A stretch of 64,000 nt of DNA from Algibacter mikhailovii. GTDB lineage: Bacteria > Bacteroidota > Bacteroidia > Flavobacteriales > Flavobacteriaceae. Location of the stretch: contig NZ_BMWZ01000003.1 in the NCBI RefSeq assembly GCF_014651495.1, positions 186,001 through 250,000 on the forward strand, in the 5' to 3' direction. The notes under the pieces are model-generated. The model was not told the origin of the DNA. It did no database searches and was given only the letters and a program-made list of their open reading frames with translations. The stretch's first letter is position 1; every line of letters starts with the position of its first letter. This document shows positions 52,485-62,242 of the stretch, piece after piece. A program made the translations under genes and the position numbers.

Positions 52485-55400
52485 CTAATTAACATGGCCG
52501 GTAAAAACATTTGAGACATCATTATTATTAGTCACAAGAATTAAGAAATTATTGTTTTGCTTTATTCTAGAAATAGATCGACTGTCATTTGGCACATAGA
52601 AACCGCTCTCCTGGGGGGGCATAAAGCTAAAATTATTTTTACCATCACCTAAAAGTATGGCGCCATATCCAGCGTCATATCGTGTGGTTTCCACCTCAAC
52701 ACCATAATGATTTCCTACCGTCATAATATCTTGAAATCCATCTTTATTAAAATCCTGAACTAACGACGATTTTAGTGGTGATAATTGAGCTTGTATAGGT
52801 AGTGCTTTTCGGCTAAGAGTTCCATTATTATTAATCAGTATGATACTTTCAAAATTATTAATCTCATATACTACAGCCCCTTTTATTTTATCTTCTGGTA
52901 GAATTTCCAACAATTTAGATGAGGCAAAGCTATTATAATCTTTAAATTTTTCAGACACATAAGGCATTTGCTGGCTTGTACACTCTCTTCCTCTTAAAGG
53001 CACATAATCATCTTTATAAAATTTAGCTAAAACCACATCATTCGTACCATTATCGTCAAAATCATTAGAATAAACTTTAAACGGATGTTCTTTTGATGCT
53101 TTGAATTTATTATTCCTGCCTAAGTTACCAACAATGTAATCATCATCACCATCATTATCTAAATCACTAGCCGTTATGGACCACCAAATACCCCTTGTAT
53201 CTTCCAGTCCAAAGTTATCAGAACTATTTTTAAATTCTCCGTTATTATTAGTCAGCAAAGTAATTTTCATCCATTCACCTACCACCATGAGGTCATCATC
53301 ACCATCTTTATCTATATCAGTAAAAACAGCATCTGTAACCATACCAATATTCTCAAGATCGGGCGCTAATTTATTATCTGCTTTTTTAAAGGTGCCTTTG
53401 TCATTAATTAACAAATAGCTGCTTGCAGGAAATGGGTATTGCTCTGCTATTAGTCTAGTCCCAACAAACAAATCTAAATCACCATCTGCATCAATATCAG
53501 ACACCTTTACACATTGCGTACTTTCATATATTGCGGGTACTGCGTAGTCCTTTTTTGTAAATTGCCCCATTCCGTTATTGAAATATAAGCGATCCTTTAA
53601 AAATTTATTTCCTCTAATGAACTCATTGCCACCACTAGCAACATATAAATCCTGGTCACCATCATTATCAACATCAAAAAACACACAGCCCAAATCTTCA
53701 GCAGCCCTATCGTTTTCCCATGGTTGAGAATTGCTCTTTTCAAATTTTTTATTTTCTTTTTGTAAATAAAGGATAGCGCTAGATCCAGCTGCTCCACCAA
53801 TAAATACATCTTCTAAACCATCTGCATTGACATCTGCCACTGCTGAGAATGGACCATTTTCAGATAATCTATGAGGTAACAATATCTCTTTTTCAAAATC
53901 GTTGAAATCATTTTCTTCATGCTTATATGCCAATCCTTGATCAGATGCATTAGAGGCAATAAGCAATCTTGGTTTTTCTATAGTTTTTATCGCTCGTATT
54001 TCCGCGCTGCTATATTTAGCTGTTAGCGTTTTATTTGCGCTAACATCCTCAAAGCGATTTACTTTTCCGTCTGGCCAAACAACTTCAACTTTTTCAACTT
54101 TTATTTCTTTTCCTAAACCAAAAAACAATCCTGGTTCTACAGAAGATATAAAACCTCTTGTTACGCTATTTTCGGCAACTTGCTTTATACCATTGTGATG
54201 AATAATGGCTTTGGCGCCATAGCCAAAAACATTCTTATCACTACCTTCTAAGTTTATTTTTAAAAAATTACCTGTAGCTTTGTTTTTATAAACAAATGCC
54301 GGCGCATCCATATTATTAATCACAACATCCAAGTCACCGTCATTATCTAAATCGCCATAGGCCATTCCACTAGAAAAACTAGGGGTATCAAAGCCCCAAT
54401 CTTTAGTCACTTTTTCATACTCAAAATTTCCCTTATTTCTAAATACATAATTTGATATGCGTTGCGAAGGTGCATCTTTACTAATTTGAAATAGTTTTTC
54501 TGGCGTTATAGTTTTAGGGTCAAGATTCCTTAAAAGCGCTAAATAATCATTGTTATCCACATCTTTCTTTATACCATTTGACACCATGATATCTTTCCAA
54601 CCATCATTATCTAAATCTACTAAAAGACTAGACCAACTCCAATCAGTATTGGCTATTCCCGCCAAATTTGCTACATCAGAAAAACTCCCCATGCCTGTAT
54701 TAATCTGTAATGCGTTGGCCATATATTGATGATGCGCCCCGGCATCAACTAGAGTATTAAAGGCTTCGATACTCATAGAAGCCATATTCGTTTTTGATCG
54801 ATAGTGATCTTCAGGAGTCATATCAGTTGTGATTAAGTCCATAAGACCATCGTTGTTTACATCTCCAGTATCAGAACCCATACTCAAATTGGTAATGTGT
54901 TTTAACTTCTCATTAATGACATTACGAAACGTACCATCGCCATTGTTATAATACATAAAATCAGGTTCGGCATAATCATTGGCAACATAGAGATCCATCC
55001 AACCATCATTATTAAAATCTGAGGCATTAACACTCAGGCCATATGCTAAATCTCTAGAAATACCAACCTCATCAGATACATCCCTAAATTTTCCATTTTC
55101 ATTTTTATAAATCCTATCCTTAAAGAATTCATAATGCTTAGAGGGAATTTTATTTACTAAAGCAATTTTTTTATCAACTACTTGATTAACTTGATACATA
55201 TCTAAGTCGCCATCATTATCCATGTCAAAGAATAACGCTTGAGTAGAGTATCCAACATCTGCCAATCCATATTTCATAGCAGATTCAGTAAAAGTTAAAT
55301 CATGATTATTAATGTAAAGTTGGTTTTTTCGATCTTCGAGATTCATAGAATTTCCATTTCTACTTACATAAATATCAAGGTATCCATCTGCATTGACATC

Positions 55401-55784
55401 GGCCATGGTCACACCCCATGTCCATCCCGCGTTTTTTGCAACTTTTGACTTTTTAGTAATATCTTCAAATTGAAAATTCCCTTTATTAAGATATAATCGA
55501 TCAGAAACTTGATTTCCACCAAAAAAAATATCCGATAACCCATCATTGTTTAAATCACCTATAGCCACACCCGACCCCACATAAATTTGGCTATAGAAAT
55601 AATGATTTAAATCTTTAGTTTCCCTAAGTCTATTATTAAAATCAATACCCGTAACTTCCGGTGCTAATAACTCAAAACCTCCAACCAGTTTTTCTGGATA
55701 GAGGTTTCTATTTGTATTTTCACAAGCTAATACTAAGAACAAAACAGTAAAAGCAATACATCTCAATTCCTTCATTCTAATCAT
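52485..55784 (-). CDS. FG-GAP/VCBS lipoprotein with internal UnbV/ASPIC domain
   Basis: The 1099-residue lipoprotein (lipobox LVLACEN, Cys about 21) carries many calcium-type turns, for example DLNNDGLSDIFF, DVNADGYLDIYV, DMDNDGDLDMYQ and DLDNDGDDDYIV, in two sets that probably form two beta-propellers. Between them (about 518-591) lies an UnbV/ASPIC domain (INLEGSDKNVFGYGAKAII, and GLGKEIKVEKVEVVWPDGK). Proteins of this build are frequent in Bacteroidota polysaccharide loci and are assumed to bind glycans or surface partners; no enzyme site is seen. It is last in the glucan operon, 64 bases after the GH17 gene. Confidence 0.8.
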   Translation of the reverse strand: MIRMKELRCIAFTVLFLVLACENTNRNLYPEKLVGGFELLAPEVTGIDFNNRLRETKDLNHYFYSQIYVGSGVAIGDLNNDGLSDIFFGGNQVSDRLYLNKGNFQFEDITKKSKVAKNAGWTWGVTMADVNADGYLDIYVSRNGNSMNLEDRKNQLYINNHDLTFTESAMKYGLADVGYSTQALFFDMDNDGDLDMYQVNQVVDKKIALVNKIPSKHYEFFKDRIYKNENGKFRDVSDEVGISRDLAYGLSVNASDFNNDGWMDLYVANDYAEPDFMYYNNGDGTFRNVINEKLKHITNLSMGSDTGDVNNDGLMDLITTDMTPEDHYRSKTNMASMSIEAFNTLVDAGAHHQYMANALQINTGMGSFSDVANLAGIANTDWSWSSLLVDLDNDGWKDIMVSNGIKKDVDNNDYLALLRNLDPKTITPEKLFQISKDAPSQRISNYVFRNKGNFEYEKVTKDWGFDTPSFSSGMAYGDLDNDGDLDVVINNMDAPAFVYKNKATGNFLKINLEGSDKNVFGYGAKAIIHHNGIKQVAENSVTRGFISSVEPGLFFGLGKEIKVEKVEVVWPDGKVNRFEDVSANKTLTAKYSSAEIRAIKTIEKPRLLIASNASDQGLAYKHEENDFNDFEKEILLPHRLSENGPFSAVADVNADGLEDVFIGGAAGSSAILYLQKENKKFEKSNSQPWENDRAAEDLGCVFFDVDNDGDQDLYVASGGNEFIRGNKFLKDRLYFNNGMGQFTKKDYAVPAIYESTQCVKVSDIDADGDLDLFVGTRLIAEQYPFPASSYLLINDKGTFKKADNKLAPDLENIGMVTDAVFTDIDKDGDDDLMVVGEWMKITLLTNNNGEFKNSSDNFGLEDTRGIWWSITASDLDNDGDDDYIVGNLGRNNKFKASKEHPFKVYSNDFDDNGTNDVVLAKFYKDDYVPLRGRECTSQQMPYVSEKFKDYNSFASSKLLEILPEDKIKGAVVYEINNFESIILINNNGTLSRKALPIQAQLSPLKSSLVQDFNKDGFQDIMTVGNHYGVEVETTRYDAGYGAILLGDGKNNFSFMPPQESGFYVPNDSRSISRIKQNNNFLILVTNNNDVSNVFTGHVN

Positions 55785-55848
55785 TTTGTAGGATCTAATT
55801 TTTATAACAATATATGAACTAAGTTCCGAATATCACAATGCGCATGAA

Positions 55849-56784
55849 TCAACTAAGATTGAACAATCTTTTACCACGGGATTTGAAGGATTTTTCAACA
55901 AACTTAATACGTTCATCTTTATCCCAAAGCCCCCAATACGCTCCAACATCGCCCTCAGCACCAACTTTCCAAGATTCATCAAAAGAAGAAAAATAGAACA
56001 TTTCTATTTGATCTTCGTTAGACCAATTTTGTCCGTTAATAAAATATTTTATAGCGTTCTCAAATGATGGCAATGCACCATGGAGTCCTTCCCCTTGACT
56101 TGGCCAGCCTGTTTCAGTAATAATCACCTTTTTTCCGTTAGCTGCCTTAGTAGCTTGAGCAAACATATCTTTCATATACAACAGAGAATATTCCAAACTA
56201 CAGCCTTCCCAATACGGATAGCAGTTGGCTAAAATAACATCACATGCTTCGGTAATCTTTGGCCGTTCAGTAAATTCATAATAAGCATCCACATACCCCA
56301 TAGGTATTTCAGGGATTGCTGTTTTTACTTCCTTCATGAAGTCCAGTAATTCATCTTCTGTTAAATCTCCACGATACATGACTTCATTACCTACGGCAGC
56401 TATATCAACATACCCTTCTTTAGCCAGTTGAATTAGACCGGCTATCTCCTTTTTATTAATTTCTGCATCGTTCCCTAACCATGCTCCTACTAGCGTTTTT
56501 ATACCATATTCCTTCGCAATTCTTGGAATAGCCTCATTACCATCAGTACATGAAAACGACCGTATCCATTTTGTATATGGTTTTATTATTTCCATGCGTC
56601 TTCTTATTTGTTCTTCGGTTATCTGTGCACCAGGTTCTTGTCCTTCTTCGTAAGGGCTAAAACACAAACCATGCATCCCTCTATTTAATACTTTTTCAAA
56701 AACGTATTGTAAACCTTTTGTTGTTTTGTTATCCAGGTTACCTCCTGACAGCGACATTATTTTATGATTTCTTCCACTTGACAT
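55849..56784 (-). CDS. GH17 beta-1,3-glucan hydrolase without signal peptide (cytoplasmic)
   Basis: The 311-residue protein is a single GH17 TIM barrel. The acid/base is E134 in AAVGNEVMYRG and the nucleophile E224 in IITETGWPSQGEG, both classic GH17 sites. There is no signal peptide: the first residues are MSSGRNHKIMSLSGGN and an in-frame stop lies 18 bases upstream. The neighbouring symporter gene ends 25 bases before this start. The enzyme therefore probably acts on imported beta-1,3-oligosaccharides, or on a cytoplasmic transglycosylation reaction. Confidence 0.88.
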   Translation of the reverse strand: MSSGRNHKIMSLSGGNLDNKTTKGLQYVFEKVLNRGMHGLCFSPYEEGQEPGAQITEEQIRRRMEIIKPYTKWIRSFSCTDGNEAIPRIAKEYGIKTLVGAWLGNDAEINKKEIAGLIQLAKEGYVDIAAVGNEVMYRGDLTEDELLDFMKEVKTAIPEIPMGYVDAYYEFTERPKITEACDVILANCYPYWEGCSLEYSLLYMKDMFAQATKAANGKKVIITETGWPSQGEGLHGALPSFENAIKYFINGQNWSNEDQIEMFYFSSFDESWKVGAEGDVGAYWGLWDKDERIKFVEKSFKSRGKRLFNLS

Positions 56785-56809
56785 AACTCTAATTTTTATC
56801 TATTATTTT

Positions 56810-58372
56810 CTATAATTCTCCTCTACGGGCTACTAATTGTTCTTTTATATCACGTGCTCGTGACTCACTTAAACTGTACTTATACATAATCCAAATGGCC
56901 ATACCAGCCGTGATTGACGGAATAAGAATATCTGCTATTCTTAAACTATTCATGGTCTCGACACTTTGTGTTGGTGCATCTGAAATAAAGCCTACTAATT
57001 TTAGAACCAAACCGCCTAAAAACAAAGCAATGGATTGACCGATTTTAACCATCAACCAATAAATAGCTCCAAAAGTACCTTCCTTTCTCGGCATGCCGTT
57101 TTCTAACTCATCCAGATCACAAACATCGGCAGTCATACTCATCATGAGCGTAAATAGCCCGCCTAAACCAAAGGCTATAAATGGTATAGGCATAAAAATC
57201 AACCATGGAGACCCTTGACTTGTGTCAATGCTAAACCATGTCATCCCGATACTTTCTAGAAATGGATTTAACCCTTCAAAGACCGAAGCAACACCACTGT
57301 TCAAAGATTGACCAAAACCAGTCTTATTAAAACTTTCGTTGAGCTCTGTATTAAAGCCCCACCATTTTAAGATATACCCCACAATAGAAATAACTGTGGA
57401 AATAATAAATGCCCTGCGTTTACCCCATTTATTAGCCATTTTTGAAATAATAGGAATAACAAGAAAAGCAGTTGTTACCGCGGTGATGGTTGAAAACCAC
57501 GCTGGCCAAGTTCCGGCTTGGGCATAACTACCATTGTACATATAAAATACAATAATATACACACTAAATGCTGCCACCAATTGAAACCCATTAAACACCA
57601 AAAATGTAGCGCCACAAAGCTTCATGAAAGGCTTATTTTTTGACACCTGCATTATGCCTCCCCAAAGATCCTTTAAATTAGAAGCCAATGTTTTGAAGGT
57701 TATTTTTTTTCTGTTTTCCATATGCGAAGAATCAATGCCTCTACAAAAAATAGCAGGTAGTAATCCTAAAACCCCGCATAGACATCCTACAATTATGGAT
57801 AAATGTCTTACGCCTTCAGCTTGTGTTTCATAAATATTAGGATCTGCAATGATTACCCAAAACCAAGGTACTATCATCCAAGCAATCTGACCCATGGTAT
57901 TAGAAAAGGCCATTAATCTCGTCCGTTCATTATAATCCGAAGTCATTTCATATCCCAAACCAACTAGAGGTGTGGCATACATGGTATTTCCGGCCAAGAA
58001 TAGGATGGTCAAAATCAGAAAATACCAAAAATTATACATTTGAGAGTTTTCCGGAGACATCTGCCATGTTAAGGCAAATAAAATGCCACTTAAGATGGCA
58101 CCAACAAAAATAAATGGCCGTCTTCTTCCCCATCTGGATTTTGTATTATCTGTGATAAAACCCATTATAGGATCTGAAACAGCATCAAATAATCTAGGAA
58201 GCGCGCCAAGTATACCTGCATAAAGCGGATCCATACCAAATGCGGTCAATAGAAAAAACATAAAGAACCCTAGGGCGCCTGGTAACAAATTAAGAACAAA
58301 ATGGCCAGCTCCAAAGGCGGCTTTTTGACCAATAGGGACTTTATCTTTTGCAGTAGTTTTTACAGTTGGCAT
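56810..58372 (-). CDS. GPH-type sugar:cation symporter (MelB-like, MFS)
   Basis: The 520-residue protein has about 12 membrane helices and the GPH signature DAVSDPIMGFITDNTKSRWGRRRPF (about 63-87; read in parts as DAVSDPIMG and SRWGRRRPFI), with Asp residues that couple cation and sugar in MelB. The later charge pair in DVCDLDELENGMPRKEGTFGA is also typical. An extra loop (about 335-375) lies between helices. It would import beta-glucan oligosaccharides or glucose across the inner membrane with Na+ or H+. It lies between the GH30 and the cytoplasmic GH17 genes. Confidence 0.9.
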   Translation of the reverse strand: MPTVKTTAKDKVPIGQKAAFGAGHFVLNLLPGALGFFMFFLLTAFGMDPLYAGILGALPRLFDAVSDPIMGFITDNTKSRWGRRRPFIFVGAILSGILFALTWQMSPENSQMYNFWYFLILTILFLAGNTMYATPLVGLGYEMTSDYNERTRLMAFSNTMGQIAWMIVPWFWVIIADPNIYETQAEGVRHLSIIVGCLCGVLGLLPAIFCRGIDSSHMENRKKITFKTLASNLKDLWGGIMQVSKNKPFMKLCGATFLVFNGFQLVAAFSVYIIVFYMYNGSYAQAGTWPAWFSTITAVTTAFLVIPIISKMANKWGKRRAFIISTVISIVGYILKWWGFNTELNESFNKTGFGQSLNSGVASVFEGLNPFLESIGMTWFSIDTSQGSPWLIFMPIPFIAFGLGGLFTLMMSMTADVCDLDELENGMPRKEGTFGAIYWLMVKIGQSIALFLGGLVLKLVGFISDAPTQSVETMNSLRIADILIPSITAGMAIWIMYKYSLSESRARDIKEQLVARRGEL

Positions 58373-58388
58373 ATGGCTTTGGTTTTAA

Positions 58389-59888
58389 TTAGTTTGGAAT
58401 CACAACAGTTTGAATTGCTTTAGCATCTATCGAAAATTCCATGGTGTTTTCATTTAATAATAGGTTAATACTTTTTGGGGTTTCTGTTTCATTATAAATC
58501 ACAACAGCTATGGTGTTATCGGTGTTCTTAGCTGCGGTGACCATCAGGTCATTATCTGAATTTTCTAATGCTATAATTTGAGCCTCTGGCCGTATATATT
58601 TACTAAAATGCGCCATGGTATAGTATAAAGGTGTGAAATACACCTCATCCTTATCTGTATCAACAATGACAGGGGCTACACACCAGTTTTTAAACCAATT
58701 TGGCCCGCCTTGAATATCTAATACCATATTCCAATCTACCCAGCCGTCAACCCAATTATTCAAACACCCTATAATATCTCTGGCATATCGATTTACAGGT
58801 GCATACTTTGGGTGTAAATATTTATTCTCCTCCGTGGCCCAATCATAACCCCAATCCGTAGCTTCTTTTCTCCAGTACCAGGCATCATCTTGCCATTTTG
58901 GAACTTCAGAATCTACACATGCTTCCGTTTGAATTAATAATTTATCTGGCGCCTTATGGTGGGCGTCTTGCAATTCTTGTGGAAAAATTTCATAGGTGCT
59001 ATCATACCAATGAATGGCTGTTCCATCAAAATATTTTGAAGAAGCCTCTGTTTTATACATAGAATCCACCCAATCTTTTAAATGTGCTCGGTTTTGGTCG
59101 AATCCTAAAATCTTAAGATCCCCTTTACCGTCTGCCTCAAGTTTTGGTCCCAAATGATTTTGCACAAAATTGGTCATCTCATCAGGGGTATAATGCATAC
59201 TCTCCCAATTATTACCATTACCCATAGGTTCGTTTTCAACAGTAAAACCCCAAATATCTATGCCTTCAGCTTTGTAAGCATCTGCATATTTTGAAAAAAA
59301 CAGCGCCCAGGTATCATAATATTCAGGAAGCAATTTGCCTCCAACCCAGCTGTTATTATCTTTCATCCATGGCGCGGCAGTCCATGGCGACCCAAATAAC
59401 TTGAACCCATCTTCTGATACTACCATGGCATCCTTAATCATAGGTATTAAATCATCCTTATCTTCTTCAACACTAAAGTGTTCTAATGTTTTATCACCTT
59501 CAACTGGGGTATACGAATAGTTGGATAAAGAAAAATCACAAGAATTCATATGTGTTCTTGTTAATGAATATCGCGCACCGTCTTTAGCGAAATAGGCTTT
59601 TAAAATAGTATCTCTATTTCCTTTACTTAATTGGTTTAAAAGATGGGCTGAAGCTTCTGTAAAAGCACCACCAAAACCTGTGATTGTTTGCAGTGTTGAC
59701 TCCGGTTTTAACACAATCGAAACAGCACTATCCGACCTTTTGAAATTAGTTACTTTACTAAGTTTATTACCTTTTTTAGAGGTTTCAAAAACTTCAAAAC
59801 GCATCATATCACTTTTTTCTTTTTGTTTAATACAACTAGCGGATAAAAGAACCGCCAATATGAAAACTATATATACCCTCTTATTCAT
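58389..59888 (-). CDS. GH30 family beta-glucanase, lipoprotein (probable beta-1,6-glucosidase)
   Basis: The 499-residue lipoprotein (lipobox LSASCIK, Cys about 19) has the GH30 barrel opening TITGFGGAFTEASAHLLNQL, the acid/base E220 in GFTVENEPMGNGNNW and the nucleophile E322 in LIQTEACVDSEVP. A C-terminal beta-sandwich follows. GH30 enzymes in flavobacterial laminarin loci remove beta-1,6-linked glucose side chains, which fits here; glucosylceramidase-type activity is the family alternative. It lies 16 bases before the symporter gene in transcription order. Confidence 0.9.
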   Translation of the reverse strand: MNKRVYIVFILAVLLSASCIKQKEKSDMMRFEVFETSKKGNKLSKVTNFKRSDSAVSIVLKPESTLQTITGFGGAFTEASAHLLNQLSKGNRDTILKAYFAKDGARYSLTRTHMNSCDFSLSNYSYTPVEGDKTLEHFSVEEDKDDLIPMIKDAMVVSEDGFKLFGSPWTAAPWMKDNNSWVGGKLLPEYYDTWALFFSKYADAYKAEGIDIWGFTVENEPMGNGNNWESMHYTPDEMTNFVQNHLGPKLEADGKGDLKILGFDQNRAHLKDWVDSMYKTEASSKYFDGTAIHWYDSTYEIFPQELQDAHHKAPDKLLIQTEACVDSEVPKWQDDAWYWRKEATDWGYDWATEENKYLHPKYAPVNRYARDIIGCLNNWVDGWVDWNMVLDIQGGPNWFKNWCVAPVIVDTDKDEVYFTPLYYTMAHFSKYIRPEAQIIALENSDNDLMVTAAKNTDNTIAVVIYNETETPKSINLLLNENTMEFSIDAKAIQTVVIPN

Positions 59889-59890
59889 TG

Positions 59891-60898
59891 TTATTGGTTT
59901 AGTTGTTTATAATAGGATTTAATAATATCAAATGTTTCTTTCTTATTTCGGTCTATATCCACCATACCCCAATACTCCTCATTTGGTGTGCCATCATAGG
60001 GCACTCCGCTGCTATTTGGTGCCCATCCCCCCGGATCTTGAGTATCTAAATTTCCGGCCTTCCACCAACCATCGGTAAATGAAAACATAGTTACTCCAGA
60101 ACAGATCTCTTGATTATTAAAAACACTTTCTAAAATATTAGCATTGGCGTCTGCTTGCGCTTTTTCATTAATCCCAGCTTCATAGCCAGCCTTGGCAATG
60201 GTCATATAGCTATCCCCTCCGGCCTCAGATAAATACATAGGCTTATCACTCCTTTCTTTCCAAGCTTCGAAGATATCTGTGGGGTCATCCCATCGATATA
60301 CATTCATACCCCATACATCTATATTTGGTGAAGACTTCAATGCTAATTCATCGGGTAATTCGCCATGCGCTGTGGTTACTGGATGATTTGGATCATTTTC
60401 ATGAACCAGTTTGGCAGCATCATTCATGGCTTGATACCAATTTTTTAAATCACCATCAAACCATTCGGGATGATAATTATATTCATTCCCCAATTCCCAC
60501 ATTAATATCACAGGATGATTCTTATATGTATTCACGTAATCAATAAAAGTTCCTGAAAGTATATCAAAATGTCCGCCTTGATTATATCCAAAACCTACTA
60601 TTAGTTTTATACCTGCTTCTTCAATGGCATCAAGTACTTCTAGATTATCTATGGGTGCATATACACGAATGGTATTAATCCCAGCCTCTAGCATTAAATC
60701 TAAATCTTGGTTTAAATTCTCAAAACTTCTTTGCTCAGCTCCTTTAGCCACTGGGTGATAACATATTCCCTTAATAGTAAAAGGTGTATTATTTACCATA
60801 ATTGAACGTCCAGACACTTCAACAGCATTTGTGTTATCAGCACCTTTACAGGATAATAAGCCAGTAATCATTAATAAAAGAAGTATTCTTTTCATCAT
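59891..60898 (-). CDS. Clan GH-A glycoside hydrolase (GH2/GH5-like TIM barrel), lipoprotein
   Basis: The 335-residue lipoprotein (lipobox GLLSCKG, Cys about 17) is a lone TIM barrel beginning PFTIKGICYHPVAKGAEQ. The acid/base candidate is E139 in LMWELGNEYNYHPEW and the nucleophile E225 in PMYLSEAGGDSY, which match clan GH-A but not a single family that I can fix by eye. It is related in plan to GH2 barrels and to beta-glucan-active families such as GH5 or GH158. Given its neighbours, the likely substrate is laminarin oligosaccharides. It lies two bases before the GH30 gene. Confidence 0.78.
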   Translation of the reverse strand: MMKRILLLLMITGLLSCKGADNTNAVEVSGRSIMVNNTPFTIKGICYHPVAKGAEQRSFENLNQDLDLMLEAGINTIRVYAPIDNLEVLDAIEEAGIKLIVGFGYNQGGHFDILSGTFIDYVNTYKNHPVILMWELGNEYNYHPEWFDGDLKNWYQAMNDAAKLVHENDPNHPVTTAHGELPDELALKSSPNIDVWGMNVYRWDDPTDIFEAWKERSDKPMYLSEAGGDSYMTIAKAGYEAGINEKAQADANANILESVFNNQEICSGVTMFSFTDGWWKAGNLDTQDPGGWAPNSSGVPYDGTPNEEYWGMVDIDRNKKETFDIIKSYYKQLNQ

Positions 60899-60913
60899 AA
60901 TTAATATTTATTC

Positions 60914-62209
60914 TTAATGTTGAGGCACTAAACCATATTCTGATGGTGGTACTAAAACATCATTTAAAAGTGACGCTTTGTCTCCGCCATATGTCTTTCT
61001 TATTTCTTGACCATCCCGAGTTAAACCATCAAAAAGGCCTTGATCTACCAATTCCCAGAGTCCATATTTAGCCTCTCCTTTGAGATTAATTAAACCAAAG
61101 TGGTTTTCAGATCCCAAACTATTTTTGGCATCTTTCCATTGCTCATCAAAAGCTTCAAAATAAAAGCAGGATACACCTTCCTTATTAGACCATTCTCGCA
61201 TTAATTGATAATATCTGCCAGATTTATATTCATCTGCAGCCTTTGAACCAGAAACGCCATAATGACCATTAGAAACAGTCGCCCAGCCCGTTTCTCCAAT
61301 ATGGATGGGTTTATCGACACCAAGACTTTTCATATACTTTGAAACCTCATCATATTGATTGATAGCAAAATCTCTAGCCCTAATCATAGCGGATTCAATT
61401 TTTTCAATCTCAGACAAATGGTTTTCATCTTTCGGAGCTATCCAAAACGCAGGATTATAATGTGAATTATGCATAGGATATGTGTGCATTGATATATAAT
61501 CAACAGACTTGATTAATGCCTCCAATTCAGGTGTATGATATGAAGGATCTCCCCCGCCCCAAGAAGCAAAATCATCTGAACTTGTAATCCAAAGGTCTTT
61601 GGGTAGTTTTCCAGAATTCTTCAAACCTTGCAAATGGTTTACCCACTTTAAAATAACATTAGGTCTAACAAAATAACTTGTTGCCCATCGAATCATAGCT
61701 TCATTACCTACCGCAATTATCTTTACTATATCTGGGTATTTGTTTGCTAAGGCTACAGCCCTGTCAATTTCGGCTTCATTATAATCAGCCTCTACCTCAT
61801 GATTCACTGGCAAATCTGTCCAGGCATTTTGACAATCAATCCATGCACCTAACATCACATACATTTCGAAACTAGGGTCTTCCTTTTTAAGTTCACTAAT
61901 TGCCTTTAATAAGTTTGAAGCATGCGGTAGCGGTATTTGTACATTATAAGTACGCAAAACCCTTATTCCCATAGCTGATAGGATTTTCATATCTTCCTTT
62001 AACTGGGGTATTGTTGGTTGAATTTCTCTAGACTTCTGCCTATATCCTCCGTAGGAAATAGCTTGGTAGTCTGGATTACCTAAAATATCTGCTGCCGTTA
62101 TATGTTTTTCTTCAATCACTTTTTCATTTTGTTTTTTAACTTTATTTGCACATCCCAAGACTGCAATTAAAGCGGTTAGTAGACCTATTTTCTTTATATT
62201 AAAAATCAT
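60914..62209 (-). CDS. GH17-related glucan hydrolase, lipoprotein
   Basis: The 431-residue protein has a lipoprotein signal (lipobox VLGCANK, Cys about 20), then a GH17-like barrel: LSAMGIRVLRTYNVQIPLPH, acid/base E170 in IIAVGNEAMIRW and nucleophile E306 in IHIGETGWATVSNG. It is longer than the usual GH17 and contains loops absent from the short cytoplasmic paralogue of the same locus. It would cut or transfer beta-1,3-glucan at the membrane outside the cytoplasm. It is 15 bases before the clan GH-A gene in the operon. Confidence 0.82.
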   Translation of the reverse strand: MIFNIKKIGLLTALIAVLGCANKVKKQNEKVIEEKHITAADILGNPDYQAISYGGYRQKSREIQPTIPQLKEDMKILSAMGIRVLRTYNVQIPLPHASNLLKAISELKKEDPSFEMYVMLGAWIDCQNAWTDLPVNHEVEADYNEAEIDRAVALANKYPDIVKIIAVGNEAMIRWATSYFVRPNVILKWVNHLQGLKNSGKLPKDLWITSSDDFASWGGGDPSYHTPELEALIKSVDYISMHTYPMHNSHYNPAFWIAPKDENHLSEIEKIESAMIRARDFAINQYDEVSKYMKSLGVDKPIHIGETGWATVSNGHYGVSGSKAADEYKSGRYYQLMREWSNKEGVSCFYFEAFDEQWKDAKNSLGSENHFGLINLKGEAKYGLWELVDQGLFDGLTRDGQEIRKTYGGDKASLLNDVLVPPSEYGLVPQH

Positions 62210-62242
62210 TGCATTCTAAATTTAATTTTCCCTATTGACTAA

